Assembly: GCA_903911225.1 (NCBI GenBank) | Contig: CAIWCT010000230.1 | Span: forward strand, 1-46,861 | From: an uncultured delta proteobacterium | GTDB lineage: Bacteria; Desulfobacterota; WTBG01; CAIYCZ01; CAIRTM01 | DNA: 46,861 nt | Direction of reading: 5' to 3' | Part shown: in pieces, positions 8,968 to 16,063 of the stretch | Numbering within the stretch: the first letter of the stretch is position 1 | How the letters are laid out: every line of letters starts with the position of its first letter | Notes under the pieces: model-generated | Told to the model about the DNA's origin: nothing | Database searches by the model: none | What the model saw: only the letters and a program-made list of their open reading frames with translations | Position numbers and translations under genes: made by a program

Positions 8968-9536
8968 TGTGATCTGTCCTGTCGTCTTAGTATCGCTGGT
9001 GGCGCAGTGTGCGCTTTAAAATTTATCCCATGCGGTTGCCGGCATCGCTTTTTCAGGCACCGTGCTGACCGGTAAAGGCCGGTTCGAGAGATCGTCTTAA
9101 AGTTCGCACGACCTGAAACAGACTCAGACAAACCCCTAAGGGGATAGGCTGAGTATGTTTATATCTACCACGTAAAAGTCGTTTGGGCAAAAAACGACTT
9201 TCATTTTATGTTCATTGTTGGATTTCTTATTGCAAATAAATATGGCAGGAAAATTTTTTTATCTGCGTTCACACTTATACAGGCAAAGAATTTTGCTGCC
9301 TTCTTGCCATTATTGATAAGTAAAAGGCTGTTATTCCAGCTACACACCCACATTTAAAACAAATAGATATTGAACAAAATTAATATTTATAATATTTACA
9401 TAAATTGAAATATTAAGGAAATGAATTTAAAGCACTTCTGCCGGATATATGTTTGCTGGAAGGGGTTTGCTGACAGAACTTAAAAAAAGTATTATATGAT
9501 CAAAAGGGGTCTTATAGCGCCTACGGGTCGCAGAAC
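8968..9536. other. 569-bp intergenic region between divergent genes
   Basis: No protein-coding gene is supported here. It lies between the start of the PHP gene (-) and the start of the hybrid kinase (+). It holds a short GC hairpin (ACCGG-CCGGT near 9068) and the structured element at 9116-9201. From about 9230 to 9430 the sequence is very AT-rich and probably carries promoters, but I cannot pick one out with confidence. Confidence 0.6.
9116..9201 (+). ncRNA. Candidate structured RNA ending in a terminator-like hairpin
   Basis: A 12-bp outer helix with one mismatch (AAACAGACTCAG 9116-9127 / CTGAGTATGTTT 9149-9160) encloses an asymmetric internal loop (ACAAA / ATAGG) and a CCCC-TAA-GGGG hairpin. 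After 14 mostly unpaired bases comes a perfect 10-bp hairpin, AAAGTCGTTT / AAACGACTTT (9175-9201), followed by CATTTTAT. The arrangement of a compact fold and then a terminator is typical of a small RNA or an attenuating leader. It does not match the c-di-GMP, TPP, SAM, cobalamin or fluoride consensus as I know them. Its 335-bp distance from the kinase argues for a free RNA over a leader. Strand is inferred from the T-run. Confidence 0.35.
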
Positions 9537-12077
9537 ATGATTAAAATCGACCACAAAACCCAGATCAATGCGGGTTATGTCATCGGGATTGCGCTGCTGA
9601 TAGCGGTGGTGGCGGTGGCTGTACTCCAATTCAAGGGCTTTGCCGATACGCTCAAGCGCCTCACTAACGAGGTTGCCGGCGAAGTTAACCTGGCTAACGA
9701 GATTCGCTCGGAAATTCTCTCCATGCGCATATCGGTCGAGAAATTTATAATGCGCGAAAAAGACGAAGACCTGCACGATGCCGATGCCCACATTCGCGGA
9801 GTCAAGGAGCTGATGGAAGTAGCGCTGCGCAGCACTGGCGACCCGCACCGCAGGGAGCTGCTGAAAAAAATCGAGTCGCGCGCGCTGCAGTACATCGAAA
9901 AGTTCAACAACGTCGTCATACGGATAAAAGCGCGTGAAGACAACAAGCGCGACCTGCTGGCTGTAACCAAAAGAATAACCGACAAGCTCTACTCCCGTTC
10001 CCAATCCGCCAAAGACAACCCGCAGCTGTTCACCCTGAGCATGGCGTTGCTGAAGCAGCATGTCGATGTTGAGCAGGCCATGAATCGCTTCTTTCTCGAA
10101 CCCGCGCACGATAGCGCCGACAGGGTCATCCGGATGCTTGAGGCCATGATAGAAATGGAGAACCGCGGCGCAACACAGGGGGATATAGCAGTCGATATCG
10201 ACAAGCTCCGTGACGCTTTTGAAGGGCAGGCAGCCCTTATGCTGAAGATGGATGAAGAGATCCGAAAAACCATCCTGCCCCTTGCGCCCGAGATTGTCGC
10301 CCTGTCCGACGAAGTGATACGGTCGGGCTGGGATGAAATGAAAAAAACGTCGCGGGAGGTTGATGTGCGGGGCGAGCGCATGCAGCGGCTGCTGTTTATC
10401 GCAAGCGCTTTTGCGGTGCTGATCGGGTTCGTTATAGGAATGCTGAAAAAACGGCGCGAGACCGACGAGCTGCGCGTTTTAAAAGATGCTGCCGAGCAGG
10501 CCAATATGGCTAAGAGCCAGTTCCTGGCCAACATGAGTCATGAAATCCGCACGCCCATGAACGGCATCATCGGGTTTGCCGACATCCTGCTGGGGACCAG
10601 CCTTATGCCCGAGCAGAAGGACTACACCCACACCATCAAAAAAAGCGCCGAGTCGCTGCTGTCGCTCATCAACGATATTCTTGATCTGTCAAAAATAGAG
10701 GTGCATAAGATTGAACTTGAAGAGCTGCCTTTTGACATCGAACTGCTCGCCCATGACGTCTGCGAACTTATTCAACCCAGGCTCGACGGCAGGAATGTCG
10801 AACTCATGCTGCGGATCGACGACAATCTGCCCGCCATGATAAGCGGCGACCCGTACCGGTACAAGCAGGTGCTGGTGAACCTCATGGACAATGCCGCAAA
10901 GTTCATCAATACCGGCGAGATCGAGCTGTCGCTGCTGGTTGATGAGGAGTGCGGTGACAGGTTGAAAATTCATGCGCAGGTGCGGGATACGGGCATCGGG
11001 ATTCCGGCCGATAAGCTGGAGAGCATTTTTGCAGTATTCCAGCAGGTTGACACCTCCACCACGCGTCGTTTTGGCGGCTCGGGCCTGGGGCTTTCTATCT
11101 GCCGCAAGGTTGCCAACCTGCTTGGCGGCAATGTCTGGGCTGAAAGCCAACCGGGCACGGGCAGCGTCTTCCACTTTACCGCATGGCTTCGCAAGGCCGA
11201 CGCCACGCATGCCAGGCGCTATCTGCCCGTGTCGCTTGCGGGCAGTACCGCAATGATTGTTGATGACAACTGCAACAACCTGAATATTCTTCGCAGCGTG
11301 CTTGAATCTGCCCGGATGCAGGTAACGCAGGCAAGCGACGGTGAGAGCGCGCTGGAGGAGCTGGCCAAACGAAGCGCAGCCGGACCGCAGTTCGACCTTT
11401 GCATCATCGATTTTATGATGCCCGTTATGAGCGGCTACCAACTGGCTCAGGCCATACGATCGGTATACGGAATAGCGATGCCCTTGCTTGCCTATTCATC
11501 ATCAACGGACACAGAGGGCGCGCGCAGATGCCAGGAGGCGGGCTTCAACGGCTATTTGCTCAAGCCGATCAGCCGCGGGAAGCTCTACAGGATGATCGAG
11601 CGGCTCCTTTCTTTGTCTGCCGACGAGTTGCAGCAGCAGGCCATCGGGGAAAGGATTGTAACTCAGCGCTCCATGCGCGAAGATGCCAGGCATGCCGTCA
11701 GCATACTGCTGGTTGAAGACAATCCCGTGAACCAGAAACTTGCGGTGACCTTTCTTACCAAGGCCGGCTACACGGTCACAGTGGCTACCGATGGCCAGCA
11801 GGCAATCGATATGTTTTGTGCCAAGCCCGATTTTTTCGACATCATTTTTATGGACATCCAAATGCCGGTCATGAGCGGCATCCAGGCCACGCAGCTGCTC
11901 CGGTACAAGGGCTTCACGCGTGTGCCCATCATCGCCATGACGGCAAACGCCATGAAAGGCGATCGCGAAAAATGCATAGAGGCGGGCATGAACGACTACA
12001 TCGCCAAGCCAATCAAGCGCGAGGCGATTTTTGAAGCGCTCAACACGTGGGTGTTTGAAAAGCCGGAGGATCAGTAA
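9537..12077 (+). CDS. Hybrid sensor histidine kinase with two receiver domains
   Basis: This 846-residue membrane kinase has TM1 at about 13-32, a helical periplasmic sensor of roughly 250 residues and TM2 at about 286-304. A HisKA domain follows (FLANMSHEIRTPMNGIIGF, phospho-His335). The HATPase has N-box KQVLVNLMDNAAKFI, G1 RDTGIGIPADKLESIF and G2 GGSGLGLSICRKVANLLGG. Receiver 1 has Asp625 in CIIDFMMPVMSG, and receiver 2 has Asp773 in IFMDIQMPVMSG. Both keep the acidic pair (VDDN, VEDN) and the KP lysine (LLKPIS, IAKPIK), so both look active. No Hpt domain is fused, so output presumably needs a separate phosphotransferase. The sensor is predicted four-helix-like and its ligand is unknown. 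The ribosome site is weak, so the start is less certain. Confidence 0.92.
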   Translation: MIKIDHKTQINAGYVIGIALLIAVVAVAVLQFKGFADTLKRLTNEVAGEVNLANEIRSEILSMRISVEKFIMREKDEDLHDADAHIRGVKELMEVALRSTGDPHRRELLKKIESRALQYIEKFNNVVIRIKAREDNKRDLLAVTKRITDKLYSRSQSAKDNPQLFTLSMALLKQHVDVEQAMNRFFLEPAHDSADRVIRMLEAMIEMENRGATQGDIAVDIDKLRDAFEGQAALMLKMDEEIRKTILPLAPEIVALSDEVIRSGWDEMKKTSREVDVRGERMQRLLFIASAFAVLIGFVIGMLKKRRETDELRVLKDAAEQANMAKSQFLANMSHEIRTPMNGIIGFADILLGTSLMPEQKDYTHTIKKSAESLLSLINDILDLSKIEVHKIELEELPFDIELLAHDVCELIQPRLDGRNVELMLRIDDNLPAMISGDPYRYKQVLVNLMDNAAKFINTGEIELSLLVDEECGDRLKIHAQVRDTGIGIPADKLESIFAVFQQVDTSTTRRFGGSGLGLSICRKVANLLGGNVWAESQPGTGSVFHFTAWLRKADATHARRYLPVSLAGSTAMIVDDNCNNLNILRSVLESARMQVTQASDGESALEELAKRSAAGPQFDLCIIDFMMPVMSGYQLAQAIRSVYGIAMPLLAYSSSTDTEGARRCQEAGFNGYLLKPISRGKLYRMIERLLSLSADELQQQAIGERIVTQRSMREDARHAVSILLVEDNPVNQKLAVTFLTKAGYTVTVATDGQQAIDMFCAKPDFFDIIFMDIQMPVMSGIQATQLLRYKGFTRVPIIAMTANAMKGDREKCIEAGMNDYIAKPIKREAIFEALNTWVFEKPEDQ

Positions 12078-12114
12078 CGGTACGCAGGGAAATTTGCTGC
12101 TTCTGCCACTTCGG

Positions 12115-12786
12115 CTATATAATCAGATATACGAGAAGAGTTATTTCGATTGATAAATGGGCAAGAAACGGCAGCAGCACGTTTTTGCGCTTATACGTCC
12201 AGTAGGTGAGCACCATCGATAAAAGAAGCATGCCCAATGCCTCCGGAATTGATTTCTGCAAATGAAAAATGAATTCAAAGGCGGGAATAAAGCAGGGGCC
12301 GATTCTGCCCAGCACTACCTGCAGATACCGCATAAGAAAAACACGATGTAAAAATTCCCACCCGATCAGCCACGATGAGAGCCAGATAAGATTACCGATC
12401 GCATAGGACCACTTCATGGAAGCGCTGAGATGGGATTGCGACTGATAGTACTGATTGAGCACCGGTATGAATTTGATCAAGCAAACGCCGCAGGCGCCAA
12501 GCAGGATTAAAGCAATCAGCAGCCAGGCATCAATTTTTTTCCATCGCGCAAATGTAAAAACCCGGATATCAAGATCCCGCCACATAAGCAGCACGGGAAT
12601 TCCCAGCCACAAAATTGCCGTAGACATTTCAAATCCGCTTTTAAATCGCCAGTAAAAGCGTGACCAGTTAATTAACCAGTGGGAGTGATTTGTGGATAAC
12701 GAGTCCGCCGTAAGGGCAAAAACGGCGTAGACAACCATCATGATAGCGTAGGCTTTATTGGTATCACGCTGTTTTAAGCAAGTCAT
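12115..12786 (-). CDS. CPBP-like polytopic membrane protein (divergent)
   Basis: This 223-residue integral membrane protein has about six or seven hydrophobic segments. The segment IGWEFLHRVFLMRYL resembles motif 1 (EExxxR) of the CPBP/Abi intramembrane protease family, but Trp replaces the first Glu. Downstream, FEFIFHLQKSIPEA and LPFLAHLSIEI would supply the histidines of motifs 2 and 3. CPBP proteins include prenyl-protein proteases, bacteriocin-immunity factors and membrane adaptors. With a key glutamate missing, catalysis is doubtful. It lies 68 bp downstream of queC on the same strand and converges with the hybrid kinase. The function is not known. Confidence 0.55.
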   Translation of the reverse strand: MTCLKQRDTNKAYAIMMVVYAVFALTADSLSTNHSHWLINWSRFYWRFKSGFEMSTAILWLGIPVLLMWRDLDIRVFTFARWKKIDAWLLIALILLGACGVCLIKFIPVLNQYYQSQSHLSASMKWSYAIGNLIWLSSWLIGWEFLHRVFLMRYLQVVLGRIGPCFIPAFEFIFHLQKSIPEALGMLLLSMVLTYWTYKRKNVLLPFLAHLSIEITLLVYLII

Positions 12787-12854
12787 ATTTAGCCGATAAA
12801 AACACGTATAGCGGATGTCATGATTTCGCCATCAAGAAGTGGCGCCGCATATTT

Positions 12855-13541
12855 TTACATTGCATCCTTGATGCCTGCTTCGTCGAATCCTTTTTTGCGA
12901 AGCATGCAGCTGTCGCACTGCATGCAGGGGCTGCCGTCAGGCAGCGGGTCGTAGCAGCTGTGGGTCATGCTGTAATCCACACCCAGGGCAGCGCCGGTGC
13001 GGATAATCTCGGCCTTTGTCATGTTCAGCAGCGGCGCATGAATCTTAATTCTTGTTGTGCCCTCAACCCCGGCCTTTGTTGCAAGATTTGCCATAGCTTC
13101 AAATGAGGCTATATATTCAGGCCTGCAGTCGGGATAGCCCGAATAGTCAAGAGCATTGACACCGATAAAGATGTCGGCAGCGCCGAGAACCTCAGCCCAG
13201 GCAAGGGCATATGACAGGAAAATCGTATTGCGCGCGGGCACATAGGTGATCGGAATTCCAACGGACAGAGCAGCCTGAGTCCGTCCTTTCGGCACGTCGA
13301 TTGCGGCGGTTAGAGCTGACCCGCCGATTTTATCAAGCTCGATAGTCAGAACAAGGTGTTGCAGTGCGCCGAAATGCCGGGAAACCCTATCAGCCGATTC
13401 AAGCTCAATATGGTGGCGTTGGCCATAGCGGAAGCTCAGGCTGTAGATATCATAGCCCTGATTTTTTGCCATAGCCATGACGGTTGCAGAATCAAGGCCT
13501 CCGCTGCACAGCACTACGGCGGATTTTTTTTCATATGTCAT
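12855..13541 (-). CDS. queC: 7-cyano-7-deazaguanine synthase (preQ0 synthase)
   Basis: This 228-residue protein has the normal QueC length. QueC converts 7-carboxy-7-deazaguanine to preQ0 with ATP and ammonia, in queuosine biosynthesis. The PP-loop is [17 protein letters not shown] near the N-terminus. Other blocks are [40 protein letters not shown] and the zinc cluster Cys196, 206, 209 and 212 ([18 protein letters not shown]). No queD, queE or queF is adjacent, and I see no preQ1 riboswitch-like element upstream. Confidence 0.95.
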   Translation of the reverse strand: MTYEKKSAVVLCSGGLDSATVMAMAKNQGYDIYSLSFRYGQRHHIELESADRVSRHFGALQHLVLTIELDKIGGSALTAAIDVPKGRTQAALSVGIPITYVPARNTIFLSYALAWAEVLGAADIFIGVNALDYSGYPDCRPEYIASFEAMANLATKAGVEGTTRIKIHAPLLNMTKAEIIRTGAALGVDYSMTHSCYDPLPDGSPCMQCDSCMLRKKGFDEAGIKDAM

Positions 13542-13974
13542 GAGAGGTCTCCCTGATTAAACTGCAAACCCTGCTGGATTGCTGAGTTGTGAATTTTATC
13601 GACATGCACTGGCTGCGCTCAAATACTTTTCCATCATAAAACCGATTCGTATTAATTAAAACAAATTTTTCGTGTTTTATGCACACGATCAATAACAGAT
13701 TTATTCAAACAATAGATACTGCTTCTTATAGGGGCTTGTCTGATTTTACAAAAACCTGAATGAAAATTCAGACAGTTTTAAGTGCCACTTTTTTTCTGTG
13801 CTTTAAATAATTAAGCATTTTTAGGGCTTTATAAATTTACCAGCTGTTGGCATGCCGCTTGTATTACTTAATTATCAGTACTGCAGTTGTGCGATAAGAC
13901 AGCTAAAAGATTTTGTAAAGCGATCTTTTCTAAACACAGCTAAAGCAGCACTTAAACTCTAGAAAGGAGTTAAC
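13542..13974. other. 433-bp intergenic region
   Basis: It separates divergent queC and the first small secreted-protein gene. A perfect 6-bp hairpin with a GAAA tetraloop (CTGAAT-GAAA-ATTCAG) sits at 13755-13770. A sigma-54-like site is at 13848-13863. The rest is AT-rich with no supported ORF. AGAAAGGAG before 13975 is the ribosome site of the next gene. Confidence 0.5.
13848..13863 (+). promoter_or_regulatory. Sigma-54-like promoter upstream of small secreted protein 1
   Basis: TGGCATGCCGCTTGTA has the -24 TGGCA, the invariant GG and the five-base spacing to TTG of RpoN promoters. The -12 element reads TTGT, not TTGC. The ATG is 127 bases from the start of the site. A near copy occurs before the next gene (2 differences in 19 bases), which raises its credibility. 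Confidence 0.5.
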
Positions 13975-14313
13975 ATGAAAAAATATATCTCGATCATTAT
14001 GTGTGTTTTTGTTTTGTGTTTTACCGGTCTAGCCTTTGGTGAAGGCAGAAATCATGAAGGCGGACATTCTGGAGATCACGGAAGCTATGATGGAAATGGT
14101 CATGGATATGACCATAACAGTCACCACGGCAACAACTATAACGGTTACCACAACAACAACCATAATGATTGGGCTTATGGGTTTTACTCGCCGGGTGGAG
14201 CAGTAATAGTGCAAAGTTACCCGGCTTATTACCCCCCGGTTCAACGATGCAGATATATTAACGTATTTGACTCATGGGGAAACTATATGGGCCAGGAAAG
14301 GATATGCTACTAA
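13975..14313 (+). CDS. Small secreted His/Asn/Gly-rich protein
   Basis: This 112-residue protein starts with a clear signal peptide (MKKYISIIMCVFVLCFTGLA, cleavage near AFG). The mature part opens with about 45 residues dominated by His, Gly, Asn, Asp and Tyr (for example GHGYDHNSHHGNNYNGYHNN), a composition that could bind metal or form a low-complexity surface layer. An aromatic stretch follows (SYPAYYPPVQ). The C-terminal module is RC-x5-VFDSWGNYMGQERICY, with two cysteines likely to be disulfide-bonded. The protein at 14457 carries a similar module. No family is recognised. A strong AAGGAG site precedes the ATG. Confidence 0.7.
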   Translation: MKKYISIIMCVFVLCFTGLAFGEGRNHEGGHSGDHGSYDGNGHGYDHNSHHGNNYNGYHNNNHNDWAYGFYSPGGAVIVQSYPAYYPPVQRCRYINVFDSWGNYMGQERICY

Positions 14314-14322
14314 TATCCTTTC
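14296..14322 (+). other. Perfect 10-bp hairpin over the stop codon
   Basis: GAAAGGATAT and ATATCCTTTC pair perfectly around the loop GCTACTA, which includes most of the TAA stop of the preceding gene. No T-run follows, so it looks like an RNA-stability or processing hairpin more than a terminator. Confidence 0.55.
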
Positions 14323-14344
14323 AGGAAGGAGTCTCGCAAGGGAG

Positions 14345-14360
14345 TGGCATACCACTTGTA
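14345..14360 (+). promoter_or_regulatory. Sigma-54-like promoter upstream of small secreted protein 2
   Basis: TGGCATACCACTTGTA is nearly identical to the site at 13848 and has the same -24/-12 spacing. The ATG of the next gene is 112 bases from the site start. The -12 element is TTGT, not the consensus TTGC. GTGG-CATA-CCAC could also fold as a small hairpin. Confidence 0.5.
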
Positions 14361-14456
14361 TTAAAATTATTTGCAGAATAGTTTTTTTTGCGTTAAAATA
14401 TATAATATATTTAAAAAAATGGTTTTAAAAAAACCAAAAGAAAGGATGGCGGAGAC

Positions 14457-14846
14457 ATGAAGAAAAACATTATTGTAATCGGTTTTTGTTTGCTGACCTG
14501 CGCCGGAAGTCTTTTGTACGCGCCCAGCGTAGAGGCTAATGGCTGGGCAAATGCAGGCAAAATACTTGCTGGCGTGGCAGGCGCAGACCTCCTGTTTAAC
14601 GGAAGCAATTCTATGGTAGGTAGAACCGTTACAGGCGTCGGCAATGTTTTTACTGGTGGCAATTCTTATAATCAGCCCACTACCTGTGGATATGGTTACG
14701 CGCAACCTACTTCCTATGGATACGGCTATAGCCAGCCTGCGCCGCGCAGATGCTGGGAGGAAATCAGACGTACTCCAGCATATGACTCCTATGGGAATTT
14801 CGTTGGTTACTTTGACAAAAGAGCTACTGTTTGCACCGAATATTGA
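14457..14846 (+). CDS. Small secreted Gly/Tyr-rich protein, C-terminal paralogue of the previous gene
   Basis: This 129-residue protein has a signal peptide (hydrophobic IIVIGFCLLTCAGSLLY; cleavage near SVEA). The N-terminal part (NGWANAGKILAGVAGADLLF) is small-residue rich. Next comes a Gly/Tyr/Gln-Pro segment with a repeated YGY-x-QPT-like unit (CGYGYAQPTSYGYGYSQPAP). The C-terminal module is RC-x8-YDSYGNFVGYFDKRATVC, which parallels RC...FDSWGNYMGQERIC of the protein at 13975. The shared cysteines and the D-S-aromatic-G-N-aromatic core suggest one fold with different low-complexity linkers. The function is unknown; proximity to CsgG-like genes suggests a surface or matrix protein. Confidence 0.68.
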   Translation: MKKNIIVIGFCLLTCAGSLLYAPSVEANGWANAGKILAGVAGADLLFNGSNSMVGRTVTGVGNVFTGGNSYNQPTTCGYGYAQPTSYGYGYSQPAPRRCWEEIRRTPAYDSYGNFVGYFDKRATVCTEY

Positions 14847-14998
14847 ATGTAAATTAAAACAATAGTGCTACCCCTTTTTAGAATAAAAATAATCATTTTA
14901 TTTTTATTGACAATGCTGCAAATGTGAAATATTTTATGTCCATTATATAAAAAGGGGGAAGCAATGTATTTTAATAGCTTAATTTTTTGAATTAAGTG

Positions 14999-15014
14999 TG
15001 GCATAAGGCTTGTC
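14999..15014 (+). promoter_or_regulatory. Weak sigma-54-like site before the CsgG-like gene
   Basis: TGGCATAAGGCTTGTC keeps the -24 TGGCAT and the spacing of the two sites upstream, and lies 94 bases before the ATG at 15093. It overlaps the left arm of a terminator hairpin, so the match may be accidental. Confidence 0.3.
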
Positions 15015-15033
15015 GTGTAGACAGGCCTTTTTT
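15006..15033 (+). terminator. Intrinsic terminator before the CsgG-like gene
   Basis: AGGCTTGTC and GACAGGCCT form a 9-bp stem (one G-U pair) with a GTGTA loop, followed by TTTTTTATTTC. It should end transcripts of the small secreted-protein genes. An AT-only inverted repeat at 14882-14908 may assist. Confidence 0.7.
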
Positions 15034-15092
15034 ATTTCTTTTTTTGAAGTGAGCCCGGCTTTATTATCCTCCATTATTGAAAGGAGTTATAC

Positions 15093-16037
15093 ATGCAAAA
15101 AAATTTCCGGCCTTTTTGGGGCAAACACCATTTCTTAATCACATTATTAATTCTCTCCGCTTTGCTTTTGCCGGTGCTTTCGCAGGCACAAAATCAAGGG
15201 CAACCCCCGCCTCAAGATCAACCACTAAAAAAGAAGGTCGTTGCGTTAAAGCTGCCAACACTGGGTGACGGAGTTGGCAAAAACAGTCAAAAAAATCTCA
15301 ACTTGGGTGAGTTACTTGCTGAGATGGAGGCCTCAATACTAGCCACAAAAAAATTCGAAGTAGTTACACGACAAAAAGATAAGCTTGGCGCAATTCGCGA
15401 GGAACAGGGATTTGCAGATTCGGGTTTTGCAAAGGGCGATGCAGCGGAGGAAGGCCAGTTCAAAAACGCGAATTATCTCATCTTACCGGTGGTGCAGCAT
15501 TTTGCATACGGTCGCTCCTGCAACGCGGTGCCCAATATAGATAATAAATATTCCTGCGGGGACTCGGGCGGGCTTGAAATAGGCGCGCAGCTTGTCGACA
15601 CCACGACCGGTAATATCTATACCACCTTTTACCTGAAGAGCTCATTCTCGACGGGCGCGTCCATCGTCAACTCGAGCGGCGGCGGCCCGGGCAGTAGTCA
15701 TTTCACAACCATGGCAAAAAGCGTTTCGGCGCAGATGGCAGACCAGCTCATTGACTGGGTGTTCCCGATGCAGGTGATCAATGTCGTTGGTACACAGGTG
15801 TGGATTAACCGCGGTTCCGATGGCGGGCTTAAAGCCGGTGACGTGCTCAATGTTTATCAACCCGGTACCGAACTGATCGACCCGTACACGAAGGAATCGC
15901 TTGGTTCTGCTGAGACACTTATCGGGAGAATCCAAGTGTCAAGGGTAAACCCGAAATCTACCATTGCCGAGATTTTGACAAAAGACACACAAGGACCTAT
16001 TAAAAATGAGTTTATTATTCGTAAGCCGCAAAAGTAA
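15093..16037 (+). CDS. CsgG-like exported protein (single unit)
   Basis: This 314-residue protein has a signal peptide (FLITLLILSALLLPVLSQAQ) and no lipobox cysteine. The CsgG-like domain runs from VVALKLPTLGDGVG to about residue 225 and includes SILATKKFEVVTRQKDKLGA and ANYLILPVVQHFAYG. A beta-rich C-terminal module starts at FPMQVINVVGTQVWINRG and contains DGGLKAGDVLNVYQPG. The same pair of domains is repeated three times in the next gene. Curli CsgG forms an outer-membrane secretion pore, but this protein lacks the lipid anchor and its membrane-spanning hairpins are not evident. Periplasmic or outer-membrane-associated assembly is inferred. It is 26 bp from the next gene. Confidence 0.72.
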   Translation: MQKNFRPFWGKHHFLITLLILSALLLPVLSQAQNQGQPPPQDQPLKKKVVALKLPTLGDGVGKNSQKNLNLGELLAEMEASILATKKFEVVTRQKDKLGAIREEQGFADSGFAKGDAAEEGQFKNANYLILPVVQHFAYGRSCNAVPNIDNKYSCGDSGGLEIGAQLVDTTTGNIYTTFYLKSSFSTGASIVNSSGGGPGSSHFTTMAKSVSAQMADQLIDWVFPMQVINVVGTQVWINRGSDGGLKAGDVLNVYQPGTELIDPYTKESLGSAETLIGRIQVSRVNPKSTIAEILTKDTQGPIKNEFIIRKPQK

Positions 16038-16063
16038 AAAAGCTCTAATACAGGGGAGAATTT

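Noticed and set aside
9116-9201. c-di-GMP (GEMM) or TPP riboswitch
   Set aside because: The conserved loop and receptor sequences of those classes are absent, and the element is more than 300 bases from the next start codon.
13542-13700. preQ1 riboswitch upstream of queC
   Set aside because: No compact C-rich hairpin followed by an A-rich tail is seen in the leader region.
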